Assembly (NCBI RefSeq): GCF_048263965.1
Contig: NZ_JBLXDO010000005.1
Coordinates: 1 to 64,000, forward strand
Direction of reading: 5' to 3'
Origin: Ferrimonas sp048263965
GTDB taxonomy: Bacteria > Pseudomonadota > Gammaproteobacteria > Enterobacterales > Shewanellaceae
DNA: 64,000 nucleotides
Numbering within the stretch: the stretch's first letter is position 1; every line of letters starts with the position of its first letter. Made by a program: the position numbers and the translations under genes. The notes beneath the pieces are model-generated. The model was not told the origin of the DNA. It did not search any database and was given only the letters and a program-made list of their open reading frames with translations. Shown here one piece after another: positions 26,081 through 35,145 of this stretch.

Positions 26081-26905
26081 ATGAGATATCTGCCACTGCT
26101 TCTTCTTCTCGCCCCCTCGGCCTTTGCCCGCCCCTTCGACAGCGGGTTCAGCCTAAGGCTGGGCGGGTTCTGGGCTGATGTAGACTCCAGTTTTGGCGCC
26201 AGAACCGTGAATGGCAATAGTCCGATACGAGTCGATTTCGAGTCAGATCTGGCCCTGGATGAGTCCAAGTTCAGCCCCTTTGTGGAGCTCACCTATCGCT
26301 TCGATGAAAAGAACGTGCTGGCTCTGAACTACCTGACCCTGCACCGCACAGCCCAAAGCCGCTCCCTGCAGAAAAGCTTCGAGTTTGAGTGGGAGGGCAA
26401 TCGCTACCAGGTGGAAACAGGGGCCAACCTGAGATCCGAACTGGATGTGGACATCTATCAGTTGGTCTATGGCCGCACCCTGATTCAGGGCGATAACTAC
26501 GCCCTGCTCAGCACCCTGGGAGTGCACATCATGGATGTTCACGCTGTGCTCGATGGCGACATCATCCTGGTAGGTGAAGGGGGCAACGAGATGGAGGTGG
26601 CCGACCGTGCTCTGGGGGAGATCACCGCCCCCCTGCCAGACATTGGCCTGATTCTGGGCTGGCAACCGGCGAAGAACTGGCTGCTCTCCTTCCACACCCA
26701 GTACCTCAAGGTCTCCATCGACGATGTGGACGGCCGACTTTTGGACTGGCGACTGCAGGCTTCGTGGTACCTGACTCCCAACCTGGCCCTGGGGCTGGCC
26801 TGGCAGAACTATGAACTGTCTGTGGAGGAGAAACGGCGCTTTTCGGACGTCGATATTCAGTTCGATTATGAGGGCCCCTCCTTGATGCTCAATTATGAGT
26901 TCTAA
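26081..26905 (+). CDS. Outer-membrane beta-barrel protein
   Basis: A 274-residue exported protein: signal peptide MRYLPLLLLLAPSAFA (residues 1-16), then alternating beta-strand pattern (GFSLRLGGFW, PFVELTYRF, WRLQASWYLTPNLALGLAWQNYEL) and a C-terminal phenylalanine (LNYEF), the usual outer-membrane sorting signal. Similar small barrels are annotated as OmpW-like or porin-family proteins; I cannot assign a ligand. The ATG at 26081 is chosen since it starts the signal peptide; the frame is open 31 codons earlier. It follows the GGDEF gene by about 60 bases. Confidence 0.75.
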   Translation: MRYLPLLLLLAPSAFARPFDSGFSLRLGGFWADVDSSFGARTVNGNSPIRVDFESDLALDESKFSPFVELTYRFDEKNVLALNYLTLHRTAQSRSLQKSFEFEWEGNRYQVETGANLRSELDVDIYQLVYGRTLIQGDNYALLSTLGVHIMDVHAVLDGDIILVGEGGNEMEVADRALGEITAPLPDIGLILGWQPAKNWLLSFHTQYLKVSIDDVDGRLLDWRLQASWYLTPNLALGLAWQNYELSVEEKRRFSDVDIQFDYEGPSLMLNYEF

Positions 26906-27044
26906 TCGCCGGCCAACAGGGCGATGCCGCTACATCGCTCTCCTTATTCATGCTCACTCCCTGGCAAGGACTCGCCGCCAGCAGAGTGACGACCAAGCAA
27001 CCACTATTTTTTTAATTTAACCAATAATATGGCAGGCCAAACGC

Positions 27045-27563
27045 TCAGATTTGGTAGTAGTCCAGATAGAGCCCTAGCATCCATTCAGGCAGGTAGCCCA
27101 CGCGGCTGGAGAGGATCTGCCCCTGGGCATCCACGATCAGATAGGTGGGAAACGCCAGCACATCCAACTGCTGGGCCAGGGCCCGGTTGCCCAGCAATAC
27201 CCGATCTGTTGCCCCGGGGAAGCTCTCGAGGAAGTCGGTCACCTCCTGGGCACTCTGATAGCTCAGCGCCACCGGGGTCACCGCCCTGCCCTCCCGCTGC
27301 CACTCTTTCAGGTGGGGAAAGGTCAGCTTGCAGATGGTGCACCAGGGCGCAAACAGGTAGACCAACCGGTTGCCTTCGCCGACCGGGGATGAAAGCTCAC
27401 CGCTTAAAAACCAGTCGTTGTGCACCTGGGTCATTACCGGCAAAGGGGAATCCGGCACACTGCCCACTGCCGGGCTCATCATCAGCCCCCGCACCCAGCC
27501 ACCGAGCCAGAGGGCGGCCAGCAACACCAAGACGAACTGAACGCCCTGTTTGATCCATTTCAT
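27045..27563 (-). CDS. Membrane-anchored thioredoxin-like protein
   Basis: A 172-residue protein with an N-terminal membrane anchor (residues 7-27) and a periplasmic thioredoxin fold. The redox motif is WCTIC (FAPWCTICKLTFPHL, near residue 75) and the cis-proline is in AFPTYLIVDAQG. It resembles ScsD/TlpA-like disulfide reductases or oxidases. Partner is unknown. It lies downstream of ruvB but is separated by a terminator, so it is probably expressed alone. Confidence 0.8.
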   Translation of the reverse strand: MKWIKQGVQFVLVLLAALWLGGWVRGLMMSPAVGSVPDSPLPVMTQVHNDWFLSGELSSPVGEGNRLVYLFAPWCTICKLTFPHLKEWQREGRAVTPVALSYQSAQEVTDFLESFPGATDRVLLGNRALAQQLDVLAFPTYLIVDAQGQILSSRVGYLPEWMLGLYLDYYQI

Positions 27564-27576
27564 TTCGTATCCCTAA

Positions 27577-27604
27577 AAAAACGGTCTGCTAGAACAGACC
27601 GTTT
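27577..27604 (-). terminator. Terminator of the ruv genes
   Basis: Stem AACGGTCTG / CAGACCGTT (27580-27603) with loop CTAGAA, followed on the minus strand by a run of seven T, between ruvB and the thioredoxin-like gene. Confidence 0.85.
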
Positions 27605-27625
27605 TATTTACGACTTTGTTTCGAT

Positions 27626-28633
27626 TCAGCTCTCTTTGGCCAGGCCAAAGTGCAGGAAAGTCTTATCGGTGGCCATCCGGCCACGGTGAGTGCGCTGGAT
27701 ATAGCCCTGCTGAATCAGGAAAGGTTCAATCACGTCCTCGATGGTCTCCTTCTCCTCACCGATGGCAGCGGCCAGGTTGTCCAGTCCCACGGGCCCACCA
27801 CCGAACTTCTCGATGATGGTCAGCAACAGCTTGCGGTCAAGGAAATCGAAGCCTTCGCTGTCCACATCCAGCACGCCCAGCGCTTCCCCTGCTACAACCT
27901 TGTCGATGCTGCCTTCGTACTTCACCTCAGCAAAGTCGCGCACCCGGCGCAGCAATCGGTTGGCAATACGTGGGGTACCGCGGCTTCGGCGCGCCACTTC
28001 GACCGCCCCTTCGCCATCGATCTCAAGATTGAGCACCTGGGCACTGCGGCTGACGATGCTGGTAAGATCCGCTGTGTTGTAAAACTCCAGCCTAAGCGGG
28101 ATGCCAAAACGGGCCCGCAGTGGCGAGGTCAGCGCCCCGGCCCGGGTGGTGGCGCCAATCAGGGTAAACGGCGGCAGATCCAGCTTGATGGAGCGGGCCG
28201 CCGGCCCTTCGCCGATCATGATGTCCAGCTGATAGTCTTCCATGGCGGAGTAGAGGATCTCCTCCACCGCCGGACTCAGACGATGGATCTCATCGATGAA
28301 CAGCACATCGTTGGCTTCCAGATTAGTGAGCATCGCCGCCAGATCGCCGGCTTTCTCCAGCACAGGTCCCGAGGTGGATTTGATGTCCGCATCCATCTCA
28401 TTGGCAATGATGTTGGCCAGGGTGGTTTTCCCCAGGCCGGGAGGGCCGAAGATCAGGGTATGATCCAACGCCTCGCCCCGGTTGCGGGCAGCAGCAATGA
28501 AGATCTCCAGCTGGCTGCACGCCTCCTTCTGGCCGGTGTAATCGGTCAGCTTCTTGGGGCGCATGGCCCGGTCAATGACCGACTCCTCACTGGACTGCTC
28601 CTGAGGGGCTATCAGGCGATCCGCTTCAATCAT
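27626..28633 (-). CDS. ruvB: Holliday junction branch migration ATPase RuvB
   Basis: A 335-residue AAA+ motor that drives branch migration with RuvA. Walker A GPPGLGKTTLA, Walker B FIDEIHRL, sensor and arginine-finger regions (TLIGATTRAGAL...RARFG) and the C-terminal winged helix (RTHRGRMATDKTFLHFG) are all present; the length matches E. coli (336). It lies 9 bases after ruvA. No LexA box was seen by eye. Confidence 0.98.
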   Translation of the reverse strand: MIEADRLIAPQEQSSEESVIDRAMRPKKLTDYTGQKEACSQLEIFIAAARNRGEALDHTLIFGPPGLGKTTLANIIANEMDADIKSTSGPVLEKAGDLAAMLTNLEANDVLFIDEIHRLSPAVEEILYSAMEDYQLDIMIGEGPAARSIKLDLPPFTLIGATTRAGALTSPLRARFGIPLRLEFYNTADLTSIVSRSAQVLNLEIDGEGAVEVARRSRGTPRIANRLLRRVRDFAEVKYEGSIDKVVAGEALGVLDVDSEGFDFLDRKLLLTIIEKFGGGPVGLDNLAAAIGEEKETIEDVIEPFLIQQGYIQRTHRGRMATDKTFLHFGLAKES

Positions 28634-28642
28634 CCGTTACTC

Positions 28643-29266
28643 CTACATCATCGCCTTGAGGGCGTCTTTGATCAGCTGCTCTGAGCTGGCGCCCGGGGAA
28701 CGCACCTTCTCCACCGCCTTCTTCGCCACAGTCGCCTTGTATCCCAGGGCTTCCAGGGCAGCGATGGCGTCCTCCGCCGCATCCGGCGCGGTGATAAAGG
28801 TGTTCTCAATCTGGTTGTCCAGGGCGAAGGCATCCGCGTTGGGGGTGGCCAGGCTGGCGGCAAAACCCTTCATGCGATCGCGCATCTCCACCACCAGGCG
28901 TTCGGCGGTCTTCTTGCCCACACCAGGGACCTTGGTGATGCCGGTGATGTCTTCCCGCTGAACCGCGGCCACAAACTGCTCGGCAGACATGCCGGAGAGG
29001 ATCGCCAGGGCCATCTTGGGACCGATGCCATTGGTCTTGATCAGTTCGCGGAACAGGGCGCGCTCCGAGCGGGTGGCAAAGCCATACAGAAGCTGGGCGT
29101 CTTCTCTCACCACGAAGTGCGTCACCAGGGTGCAGGGCTGGCCCACGTCGGGCAGCTGGTAAAAACTGGTCATGGGCAGCTGGACTTCATAGCCCACCCC
29201 ACCGCAGTCAATCAGCACCTCTGGTGCCTGCTTCTCTATCAGGGTTCCCTGTAATCGTCCAATCAC
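28643..29266 (-). CDS. ruvA: Holliday junction DNA-binding subunit RuvA
   Basis: A 207-residue protein that forms the tetrameric platform for RuvB. It starts MIGRLQGTLIEKQAP, has helix-hairpin-helix motifs (TNGIGPKMALAILSG and VPGVGKKTAERLVVEM) and a C-terminal RuvB-binding helix domain (AIAALEALGYKATVAKKAV). The start codon is GTG. It lies 10 bases after ruvC, giving ruvC-ruvA-ruvB. Confidence 0.98.
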   Translation of the reverse strand: MIGRLQGTLIEKQAPEVLIDCGGVGYEVQLPMTSFYQLPDVGQPCTLVTHFVVREDAQLLYGFATRSERALFRELIKTNGIGPKMALAILSGMSAEQFVAAVQREDITGITKVPGVGKKTAERLVVEMRDRMKGFAASLATPNADAFALDNQIENTFITAPDAAEDAIAALEALGYKATVAKKAVEKVRSPGASSEQLIKDALKAMM

Positions 29267-29276
29267 GTTCTCATTC

Positions 29277-29798
29277 TCATCGTAATCGACCGCGCACCCG
29301 CGCAGTCACCTTGCCTGCCATGGCTACCATACTCTCACGGGTATGGCTGTGGCAAAGGGCAATGGCCAAAGCGTCCGCCGCATCGGCCTGTGGCGTGGCT
29401 GGCAGCTTAAGGATGCTTTTTACCATATGCTGTACCTGACTCTTGTCGGCACCGCCGGTGCCCACCACCGCCTTCTTGATCTCTGTGGGGCTGTATTCAA
29501 ACACCGGCAAGCCGGCATTGGCGGCGGCCACTACCGCCACACCCCGCGCCTGCCCCAGCTTCAGGGCCGAGTCCGCATTGCGGGCCATAAACACCCGCTC
29601 GATGGCAAACTCATCCGGTTGAAACTGACGAATCAGTTCACTGACGCCGTCATACACCACTTTCAACCTCTCGGGCAGCTCACCGTCCGGGGTGCGGATG
29701 CAACCGCTCCCCAGGTAGGTGTGCTGTCGGCCCACTTTGCGGATAACCCCGTAACCGGTCAGCCGGGAGCCCGGGTCAATGCCCAGGATGATGGTCAT
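29277..29798 (-). CDS. ruvC: Crossover junction endonuclease RuvC
   Basis: A 173-residue resolvase, same length as E. coli RuvC. Begins MTIILGIDPGSRLTGYGVI with the first catalytic Asp; further acidic residues are in AIERVFMARN and in DAADALAIALCH. The ATG at 29798 is chosen by homology; an ORF extends 29 codons further upstream into yebC and is not meaningful. It starts one base after the yebC stop. Confidence 0.97.
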   Translation of the reverse strand: MTIILGIDPGSRLTGYGVIRKVGRQHTYLGSGCIRTPDGELPERLKVVYDGVSELIRQFQPDEFAIERVFMARNADSALKLGQARGVAVVAAANAGLPVFEYSPTEIKKAVVGTGGADKSQVQHMVKSILKLPATPQADAADALAIALCHSHTRESMVAMAGKVTARVRGRLR

Positions 29799-29799
29799 A

Positions 29800-30546
29800 T
29801 CAGTCCAACTGCTCCATGATCTCATCGGCGATGTCGGCGTTGTGATACACCTCCTGGACGTCGTCGTGATCCTCCAGGGTATCAATCAGCCGCAGGAACT
29901 TGGGCGCGGTGGCGGCATCCAGCTCCGCCTTGGTGGAGGGGATCTGGGTCACTTCGGCATTGACCGCTTCCAGGCCCGCCGCATCCAGCGCGTCTTTCAC
30001 CACACCGAACTCTTCTGGGGTGGTGTAAACATCGATGCTGCCGTCGTCGTTGGTTTCCACGTCTTCGGCGCCGGACTCCAGGGCCACATCCATCACCAGC
30101 TCCTCGTCCGTACCCTCGGCGTAGGAGATCACCCCTTTCTTCTCGAACAGGTAGGAAACAGAGCCATCGGTACCCAGGTTACCCCCGGCCTTGGTGAAGG
30201 CGCTGCGTACACCGGAGACGGTACGGTTGCGGTTGTCTGTCATGGTTTCCACCATCACCGCGGTACCGCCGGGACCATAGCCTTCGTAGATGATGGTTTC
30301 CAACACCTGGCCGTCCAGCTCACCGGAACCACGCTTCACAGCGCGGTCCACGGTGTCCCGGGTCATGTTGTTGGACAGGGCTTTGTCTATGGCAGCACGC
30401 AGGCGGGGGTTGGAGCCAGGATCGGAGCCACCTTCACGGGATGCCACGGTCAGCTCCCGAATCAGCTTGGTGAAGATCTTGCCGCGTTTGGCATCCTGAG
30501 CCGCCTTGCGGTGTTTGATGTTGGACCACTTACTGTGACCTGCCAT
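29800..30546 (-). CDS. yebC: YebC/PmpR family protein (TACO1-like)
   Basis: A 248-residue protein with the family start MAGHSKWSNIKHRKAAQDAKR. YebC proteins were annotated as transcription regulators and more recently linked to relief of ribosome stalling at polyproline. Full length and unbroken. It precedes ruvC by one base, the classical gammaproteobacterial order. Confidence 0.96.
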   Translation of the reverse strand: MAGHSKWSNIKHRKAAQDAKRGKIFTKLIRELTVASREGGSDPGSNPRLRAAIDKALSNNMTRDTVDRAVKRGSGELDGQVLETIIYEGYGPGGTAVMVETMTDNRNRTVSGVRSAFTKAGGNLGTDGSVSYLFEKKGVISYAEGTDEELVMDVALESGAEDVETNDDGSIDVYTTPEEFGVVKDALDAAGLEAVNAEVTQIPSTKAELDAATAPKFLRLIDTLEDHDDVQEVYHNADIADEIMEQLD

Positions 30547-30593
30547 AACTCTTTCTCCTTCAAACCGGGCTGTAATCCCGGCCTTAAAACAAT

Positions 30594-30615
30594 AAAGCTG
30601 CCCGCAGGCAGCTTT
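30594..30615 (-). terminator. Hairpin between aspS and yebC
   Basis: Nine-bp stem AAAGCTGCC / GGCAGCTTT with a CGCA loop and downstream T-rich bases on the minus strand. It probably terminates or attenuates the aspS transcript. Confidence 0.75.
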
Positions 30616-30629
30616 GACAATCTTGGTGA

Positions 30630-32408
30630 TTAGGCGTTGTCGTCTTCGCCCTTCTCCTGCTTCACCAGGTCGATGGCCAACTCCTCCAGCACATCCGGGT
30701 TGGCCGGGCTGGGGGCATCCGTCAGCGGACAGGCTGCGGTGGTGGTCTTGGGGAAGGCCATCACGTCGCGGATGGACGCCGCACCGGTCATCAGCATCAC
30801 CAGACGGTCCAGGCCGAAGGCCAGACCGGCGTGCGGTGGCGCACCGTAGCGCAGGGCTTCCAGCAGGAAGCCGAACTTCTGCTCAGCCTCTTCATCGCTG
30901 ATCCCCAGGATGCGGAAGGCGGTCGCCTGCATCTCCTGGTCGTGGATACGCACGGAACCACCGCCCAGCTCCACGCCGTTCAGAACCATGTCATAGGCAT
31001 CGGACAGTGCGGTAGCAGGGTTGGCTTCCAGCTCTTCTGGGGTCATGTCGCGAGGTGCGGTAAAGGGGTGGTGTAGCGCGTGGAAGCGGCCATCCACCTT
31101 TTCGAACATGGGGAAGTCCACCACCCACAGCGGCTTCCACTCGTCGGTGGTCAGGCCGAAGTCTTCGCCGGCCTTCAAGCGCAGGGCACCCATGGAGTCA
31201 GTGACCACAGAGTAGCTGTCGGCACCAAACAGGATGATGTCGCCGGCTTCGGCACCGTTGCGCTCAACGATGGCATTGATGATCTCGTCGGAGAGGAACT
31301 TGGCCACCGGCGACTGGACGCCCTCGATGCCTTTGCCCGCTTCGTTGACCTTGACCCAGGCCAGGCCCTTGGCGCCATAGATGCCAACGAACTTGGTGTA
31401 GTCGTCGATCTGCTTACGGGACAGGGTGGCGCCACCTGGGATGCGCAGGGTGGCCACACGGCCTTCAGGATCATTGGCAGGGCCGTTGAATACCTTGAAC
31501 TCCACTTCGCTGAGCAGGTCCGCTACGTCTACCAGCTCCAGCGGGTTACGCAGGTCAGGCTTGTCGGAACCATAGCGCTGCATCGCCTCGGCGTAGCTCA
31601 TGTGTGGGAACTCAGGCAGATCCACGTCCATCATCTTCTTGAACAGGGTGCGGATCATCGACTCGGTGGTCGCCATCACCTGCTCGGCACTCATGAAGGA
31701 GGTCTCGATATCGATCTGAGTGAACTCAGGCTGACGGTCGGCACGCAGGTCCTCGTCACGGAAGCACTTGACGATTTGATAGTACTTGTCCATGCCGGAC
31801 ATCATCAGCAGCTGCTTGAAGATCTGCGGAGACTGAGGCAGTGCGAAGAACTCGCCCTTGTGGGTACGGCTGGGCACCAGGTAGTCACGGGCACCCTCAG
31901 GGGTGGCCTTGGTCAGGATGGGAGTTTCGATATCCAGGAAACCGGCATCATCCATAAAGCGGCGCACTTCGGAAGTCACCTTGGAGCGGAACAGCATGCG
32001 TTCGGTCATCTCGGGACGACGCAGGTCCAGGTAACGGTACTTCAGACGCTGCTCTTCGCTGACGTCGGTGTTGAAGTCGATTGGCAGAGGCGCAGCCTTG
32101 TTCAGGATGGTCAGCTCTTTGCCCAATACCTCGATGGCACCTGTGGTCATGTTGGCGTTCACCTGGCTCTCAGGGCGAGCACGCACCAGACCTTTCACCT
32201 GAACGCAGAACTCACCACGCAGGCTGGAGGCGGTCTCGAATACCTCGGGCAGATCTGGATCGTACACCACCTGGACAATGCCTTCGCGATCGCGAAGGTC
32301 GAGGAAGATCACCCCACCCAGGTCACGGCGGCGGTTAACCCAACCGACCAGGGTAACTTCTTGGCCCACCAGGGCTTCAGTAACGAGTCCACTATAATGG
32401 CTGCGCAT
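30630..32408 (-). CDS. aspS: Aspartate-tRNA ligase
   Basis: A 592-residue class II synthetase charging tRNA-Asp. The OB-fold anticodon domain (GWVNRRRDLGGVIFLDLRDREG), the class II motif 2 (FRDEDLRADRQPEFTQIDIE), the bacterial GAD insertion (residues 290-420) and motif 3 (GLAFGLDRLVMLMTG) are intact. Length matches E. coli (590). Divergent from cmoA with about 260 bases between, which shows no other gene. Confidence 0.98.
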   Translation of the reverse strand: MRSHYSGLVTEALVGQEVTLVGWVNRRRDLGGVIFLDLRDREGIVQVVYDPDLPEVFETASSLRGEFCVQVKGLVRARPESQVNANMTTGAIEVLGKELTILNKAAPLPIDFNTDVSEEQRLKYRYLDLRRPEMTERMLFRSKVTSEVRRFMDDAGFLDIETPILTKATPEGARDYLVPSRTHKGEFFALPQSPQIFKQLLMMSGMDKYYQIVKCFRDEDLRADRQPEFTQIDIETSFMSAEQVMATTESMIRTLFKKMMDVDLPEFPHMSYAEAMQRYGSDKPDLRNPLELVDVADLLSEVEFKVFNGPANDPEGRVATLRIPGGATLSRKQIDDYTKFVGIYGAKGLAWVKVNEAGKGIEGVQSPVAKFLSDEIINAIVERNGAEAGDIILFGADSYSVVTDSMGALRLKAGEDFGLTTDEWKPLWVVDFPMFEKVDGRFHALHHPFTAPRDMTPEELEANPATALSDAYDMVLNGVELGGGSVRIHDQEMQATAFRILGISDEEAEQKFGFLLEALRYGAPPHAGLAFGLDRLVMLMTGAASIRDVMAFPKTTTAACPLTDAPSPANPDVLEELAIDLVKQEKGEDDNA

Positions 32409-32671
32409 CGACAGATCCTATCTAAGTTGCTGGTTGTGCGGCGCCTTTGCCTCTGGGGCGGGCCGTCACAAGGTTGATTCGGCAAAACCGGGATTATAAA
32501 GAAAAGTTGCCGCTATAAGAAGGCTGACAGCGAGAAGCGCCTCGCCGGTTGCTCAGTTCTGCGCCACCTGAACAGAAACTGGACAAGTCCGTCACCTCAA
32601 AGCCACTGAACTTGCCGCAGAAAGGCCTCGGCACTACAATCGGCGGGTTATACCCAACGAGCCCTGTCACT

Positions 32672-33400
32672 ATGACACATCACGATAAAATTTTTGCCAA
32701 ACCTCAGCAAAATATACCGGATTTCAGTTTTAACGAGCAGGTGGCGTCAGTCTTTCCTGACATGATCTCCCGCTCGGTGCCCGGCTACGCCACTATAGTA
32801 GATGGCATCGGTAACCTCTGTGCCCGCGTTGCCCAACCTGGTACCCGCATCTATGATCTGGGCTGCTCCCTGGGAGCCGCCACCCTTTCCATGCGACGCC
32901 AGTTGGACGACCGCGGCTGCACCCTGGTGGCCGTGGACAACTCAGAGGCGATGATCAAGCGCGCCGCAGAGCACCTTAACGCCTTTGTCAGCCCGACCCC
33001 GGTGGAGCTGGTGTGCGCCGACATTCGCGACATCGACATTGATAACGCCTCCATGGTGGTACTCAACTTCACCATGCAATTCCTGCCGCCCCAGGACAGG
33101 GCCGATTTGATGGCCAAGATCTACCGGGGGCTGGTGCCCGGCGGTGTGGTCGTAGTCTCTGAAAAGCTACGATTTGAAGGGGACAGGGTTCACCAGTTGC
33201 TGGATGAGATGCACCTGGACTTCAAACGGGCCAATGGCTACAGCGAGCTGGAGATCAGCCAGAAGCGCACTGCCCTGGAGAACGTCATGAAGCCGGACAG
33301 CAAACTGCAGCACTACCAGCGCTTCAGTGACGCAGGGTTCAGCGAATACAGCAGCTGGTTCCAACACCTTAATTTTGCCTCCCTGATGGCCATCAAATGA
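32672..33400 (+). CDS. cmoA: Carboxy-S-adenosylmethionine synthase CmoA
   Basis: A 242-residue enzyme converting SAM and prephenate to carboxy-SAM for wobble uridine modification. SAM-binding motif IYDLGCSLGAATLSMRR (65-81) and VVLNFTMQFLPPQDR are typical. The ATG at 32672 is chosen by homology; the frame is open 41 codons earlier. Its last four bases overlap cmoB. Confidence 0.96.
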   Translation: MTHHDKIFAKPQQNIPDFSFNEQVASVFPDMISRSVPGYATIVDGIGNLCARVAQPGTRIYDLGCSLGAATLSMRRQLDDRGCTLVAVDNSEAMIKRAAEHLNAFVSPTPVELVCADIRDIDIDNASMVVLNFTMQFLPPQDRADLMAKIYRGLVPGGVVVVSEKLRFEGDRVHQLLDEMHLDFKRANGYSELEISQKRTALENVMKPDSKLQHYQRFSDAGFSEYSSWFQHLNFASLMAIK

Positions 33401-34365
33401 TCGAGTTCAAACAGTTTTATCAGCGTATCGCAGACTCCAAGCTCAGCCACTGGCTGGAGTCCTGCCCTACCCAACTGAGTCAATGGCGCAAACTGCACGC
33501 CCACGGTGATTTCCCGAAGTGGGAGAAGGTGGTGGCGAAGATGCCCAGCGTCGAGCTGGACGTCAGTGACATCAAGACCCAGGTGATGTTCGGCAGCGGC
33601 GACCAGTTGGATGAAGGTCAGAGGGCCAAGATGGGCAACCTGCTCAAGTTCCTCCACCCCTGGCGCAAAGGCCCCTACTACCTGCACGGCACCCACATCG
33701 ACACCGAGTGGCGCAGTGACTGGAAATGGGATCGCCTGCTGCCCCACATCAGCCCGTTAAAGGGGCGCACCGTCCTCGACGTCGGTTGTGGCAGCGGCTA
33801 CCACATGTGGCGCATGCTGGGTGAAGACGCTGAGCTGGTGGTGGGCATCGACCCCTCAGATCTGTTCCTGGCTCAGTTCTCCGCGGTCAAACGCATCGCC
33901 GGCGATCCGGACAGCATTCACCTGCTGCCCCTGGGAATTCAGCAATTGCCCCCCCTGCGCGCTTTTGACACCGTGTTTTCAATGGGCGTGCTCTATCATC
34001 GCACCTCTCCCATCGACCACCTGATTCAACTGCGTAACCAATTGAATAAAGGCGGGGAACTGATTTTGGAAACCCTGGTCGTAGAGGGTGACGAGAATAC
34101 CGTCCTGGTCCCTCCCGGCCGTTACGGCAAGATGAACAACTGTTGGTTTATCCCCTCCTCCAAGGCCTTGAAATTGTGGCTGGAAAAGTGCGATTTTAGT
34201 GACGTACGCATCGTGGATGAAAGCGACACCGAGCTAGGTGAACAGCGGCGTACCGAGTGGATGACCCACCAGTCACTGGAGGACTATCTCGATCCAACGG
34301 ACCCCACCCAGACTGTGGAGGGGCACCCAGCGCCAAGACGCGCCATACTGGTTGCCACCAAATAA
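33397..34365 (+). CDS. cmoB: tRNA U34 carboxymethyltransferase CmoB
   Basis: A 322-residue enzyme transferring the carboxymethyl group of carboxy-SAM to 5-hydroxyuridine-34, making cmo5U. Features: KGPYYLHGTHIDTEWRSDWKWDR, SAM motif VLDVGCGSGYHMWRMLGE, FSMGVLYHRTSPIDHL. Length equals E. coli CmoB (323). Translationally coupled to cmoA by an ATGA overlap. Confidence 0.97.
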   Translation: MIEFKQFYQRIADSKLSHWLESCPTQLSQWRKLHAHGDFPKWEKVVAKMPSVELDVSDIKTQVMFGSGDQLDEGQRAKMGNLLKFLHPWRKGPYYLHGTHIDTEWRSDWKWDRLLPHISPLKGRTVLDVGCGSGYHMWRMLGEDAELVVGIDPSDLFLAQFSAVKRIAGDPDSIHLLPLGIQQLPPLRAFDTVFSMGVLYHRTSPIDHLIQLRNQLNKGGELILETLVVEGDENTVLVPPGRYGKMNNCWFIPSSKALKLWLEKCDFSDVRIVDESDTELGEQRRTEWMTHQSLEDYLDPTDPTQTVEGHPAPRRAILVATK

Positions 34366-34401
34366 CCCAAAGTTCGACCTTTCCAAGGCTAAGGAAAACA
34401 G

Positions 34402-35145
34402 ATGAAGACGATCCGATCTGCAGTGGCCATTGCGACTCTGTCGCTGATGGCCGGTTGTGCCAACCTTCAGGGCCAGACTCAGGAACCCGGCCCCGATGTG
34501 GAACAGCTGCTGAGCAACCAGACTCAGGCACTGACCGCCGCCCTGGAGCAGCAATGCCAGGGCTACGAGGATCAGACTCTGGCCATCACCGCTTTATCGG
34601 CCCAGGTCGAGACACTTCAGGGACAGGTTCAGGGTATGCAAGCCAAACCTCAACCAGCCAAAGTGGAGTGCCCTAAAGTGAATCCAGCCTCTCCCATCGG
34701 AGATAAGATGGTTCTGGGTGAAGTGGAGCGGGTCTTTGTTCAGGAGACTGGCATGGCCTTCGAAACCCGGGTGGACACCGGCGCCGAATCCTCCTCCATC
34801 GATGCCCAGAACATCACCCTGTTCGAGCGGGACGGCAAACAGTGGGTGCGGTTCGATGTGTCCAACCGTGAAGGCGACAAAGCCGAACCCAAGACCGTGG
34901 AAGCCAGGGTGGTTCGCACCGCTCAAATCAAGAAAGGTGCCGCCGATGGCATGCAGGAGCGCCCGGTGATCCTGGCCCGCCTGAAGCTGGGCAGCTACGT
35001 GGCTGAGACCGAGCTCAACCTCAATGATCGCAGCCATCTGGATTACCCACTGCTATTGGGGCGCAAGTTCATCAAGGACATCGCCGTGGTCGATGTCAGC
35101 CGCAAGCACGTGCAAACTCCCAATGAACCCAAAGGAACCCAGTGA
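34402..35145 (+). CDS. RimB-like (DUF785/Zn_protease family) lipoprotein protease
   Basis: A 247-residue lipoprotein: lipobox LMAGC (Cys 19), a coiled-coil-like stretch (30-90), then a retropepsin-like domain with VDTGAESSSIDAQN (about 126-139) and DYPLLLGRKFI near the end, the signature of the ATP-dependent zinc protease family. In the RimK system a member (RimB) is a protease that acts on glutamate tails. Here the lipobox puts it in the periplasm or envelope. It is the first of four tightly packed genes; a GTGA overlap joins it to the next. AAGGAA precedes the ATG. Confidence 0.85.
   Translation: MKTIRSAVAIATLSLMAGCANLQGQTQEPGPDVEQLLSNQTQALTAALEQQCQGYEDQTLAITALSAQVETLQGQVQGMQAKPQPAKVECPKVNPASPIGDKMVLGEVERVFVQETGMAFETRVDTGAESSSIDAQNITLFERDGKQWVRFDVSNREGDKAEPKTVEARVVRTAQIKKGAADGMQERPVILARLKLGSYVAETELNLNDRSHLDYPLLLGRKFIKDIAVVDVSRKHVQTPNEPKGTQ

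Noticed and set aside
27580..27603. LexA box near ruvB
   Set aside because: The CTG/CAG symmetry belongs to the terminator stem, has the wrong spacing and lies downstream of ruvB.
31080..32477. 465-codon open frame antisense to aspS
   Set aside because: aspS is certain on the other strand; the antisense product is low-complexity in His, Gln, Leu and Val, typical of shadows.
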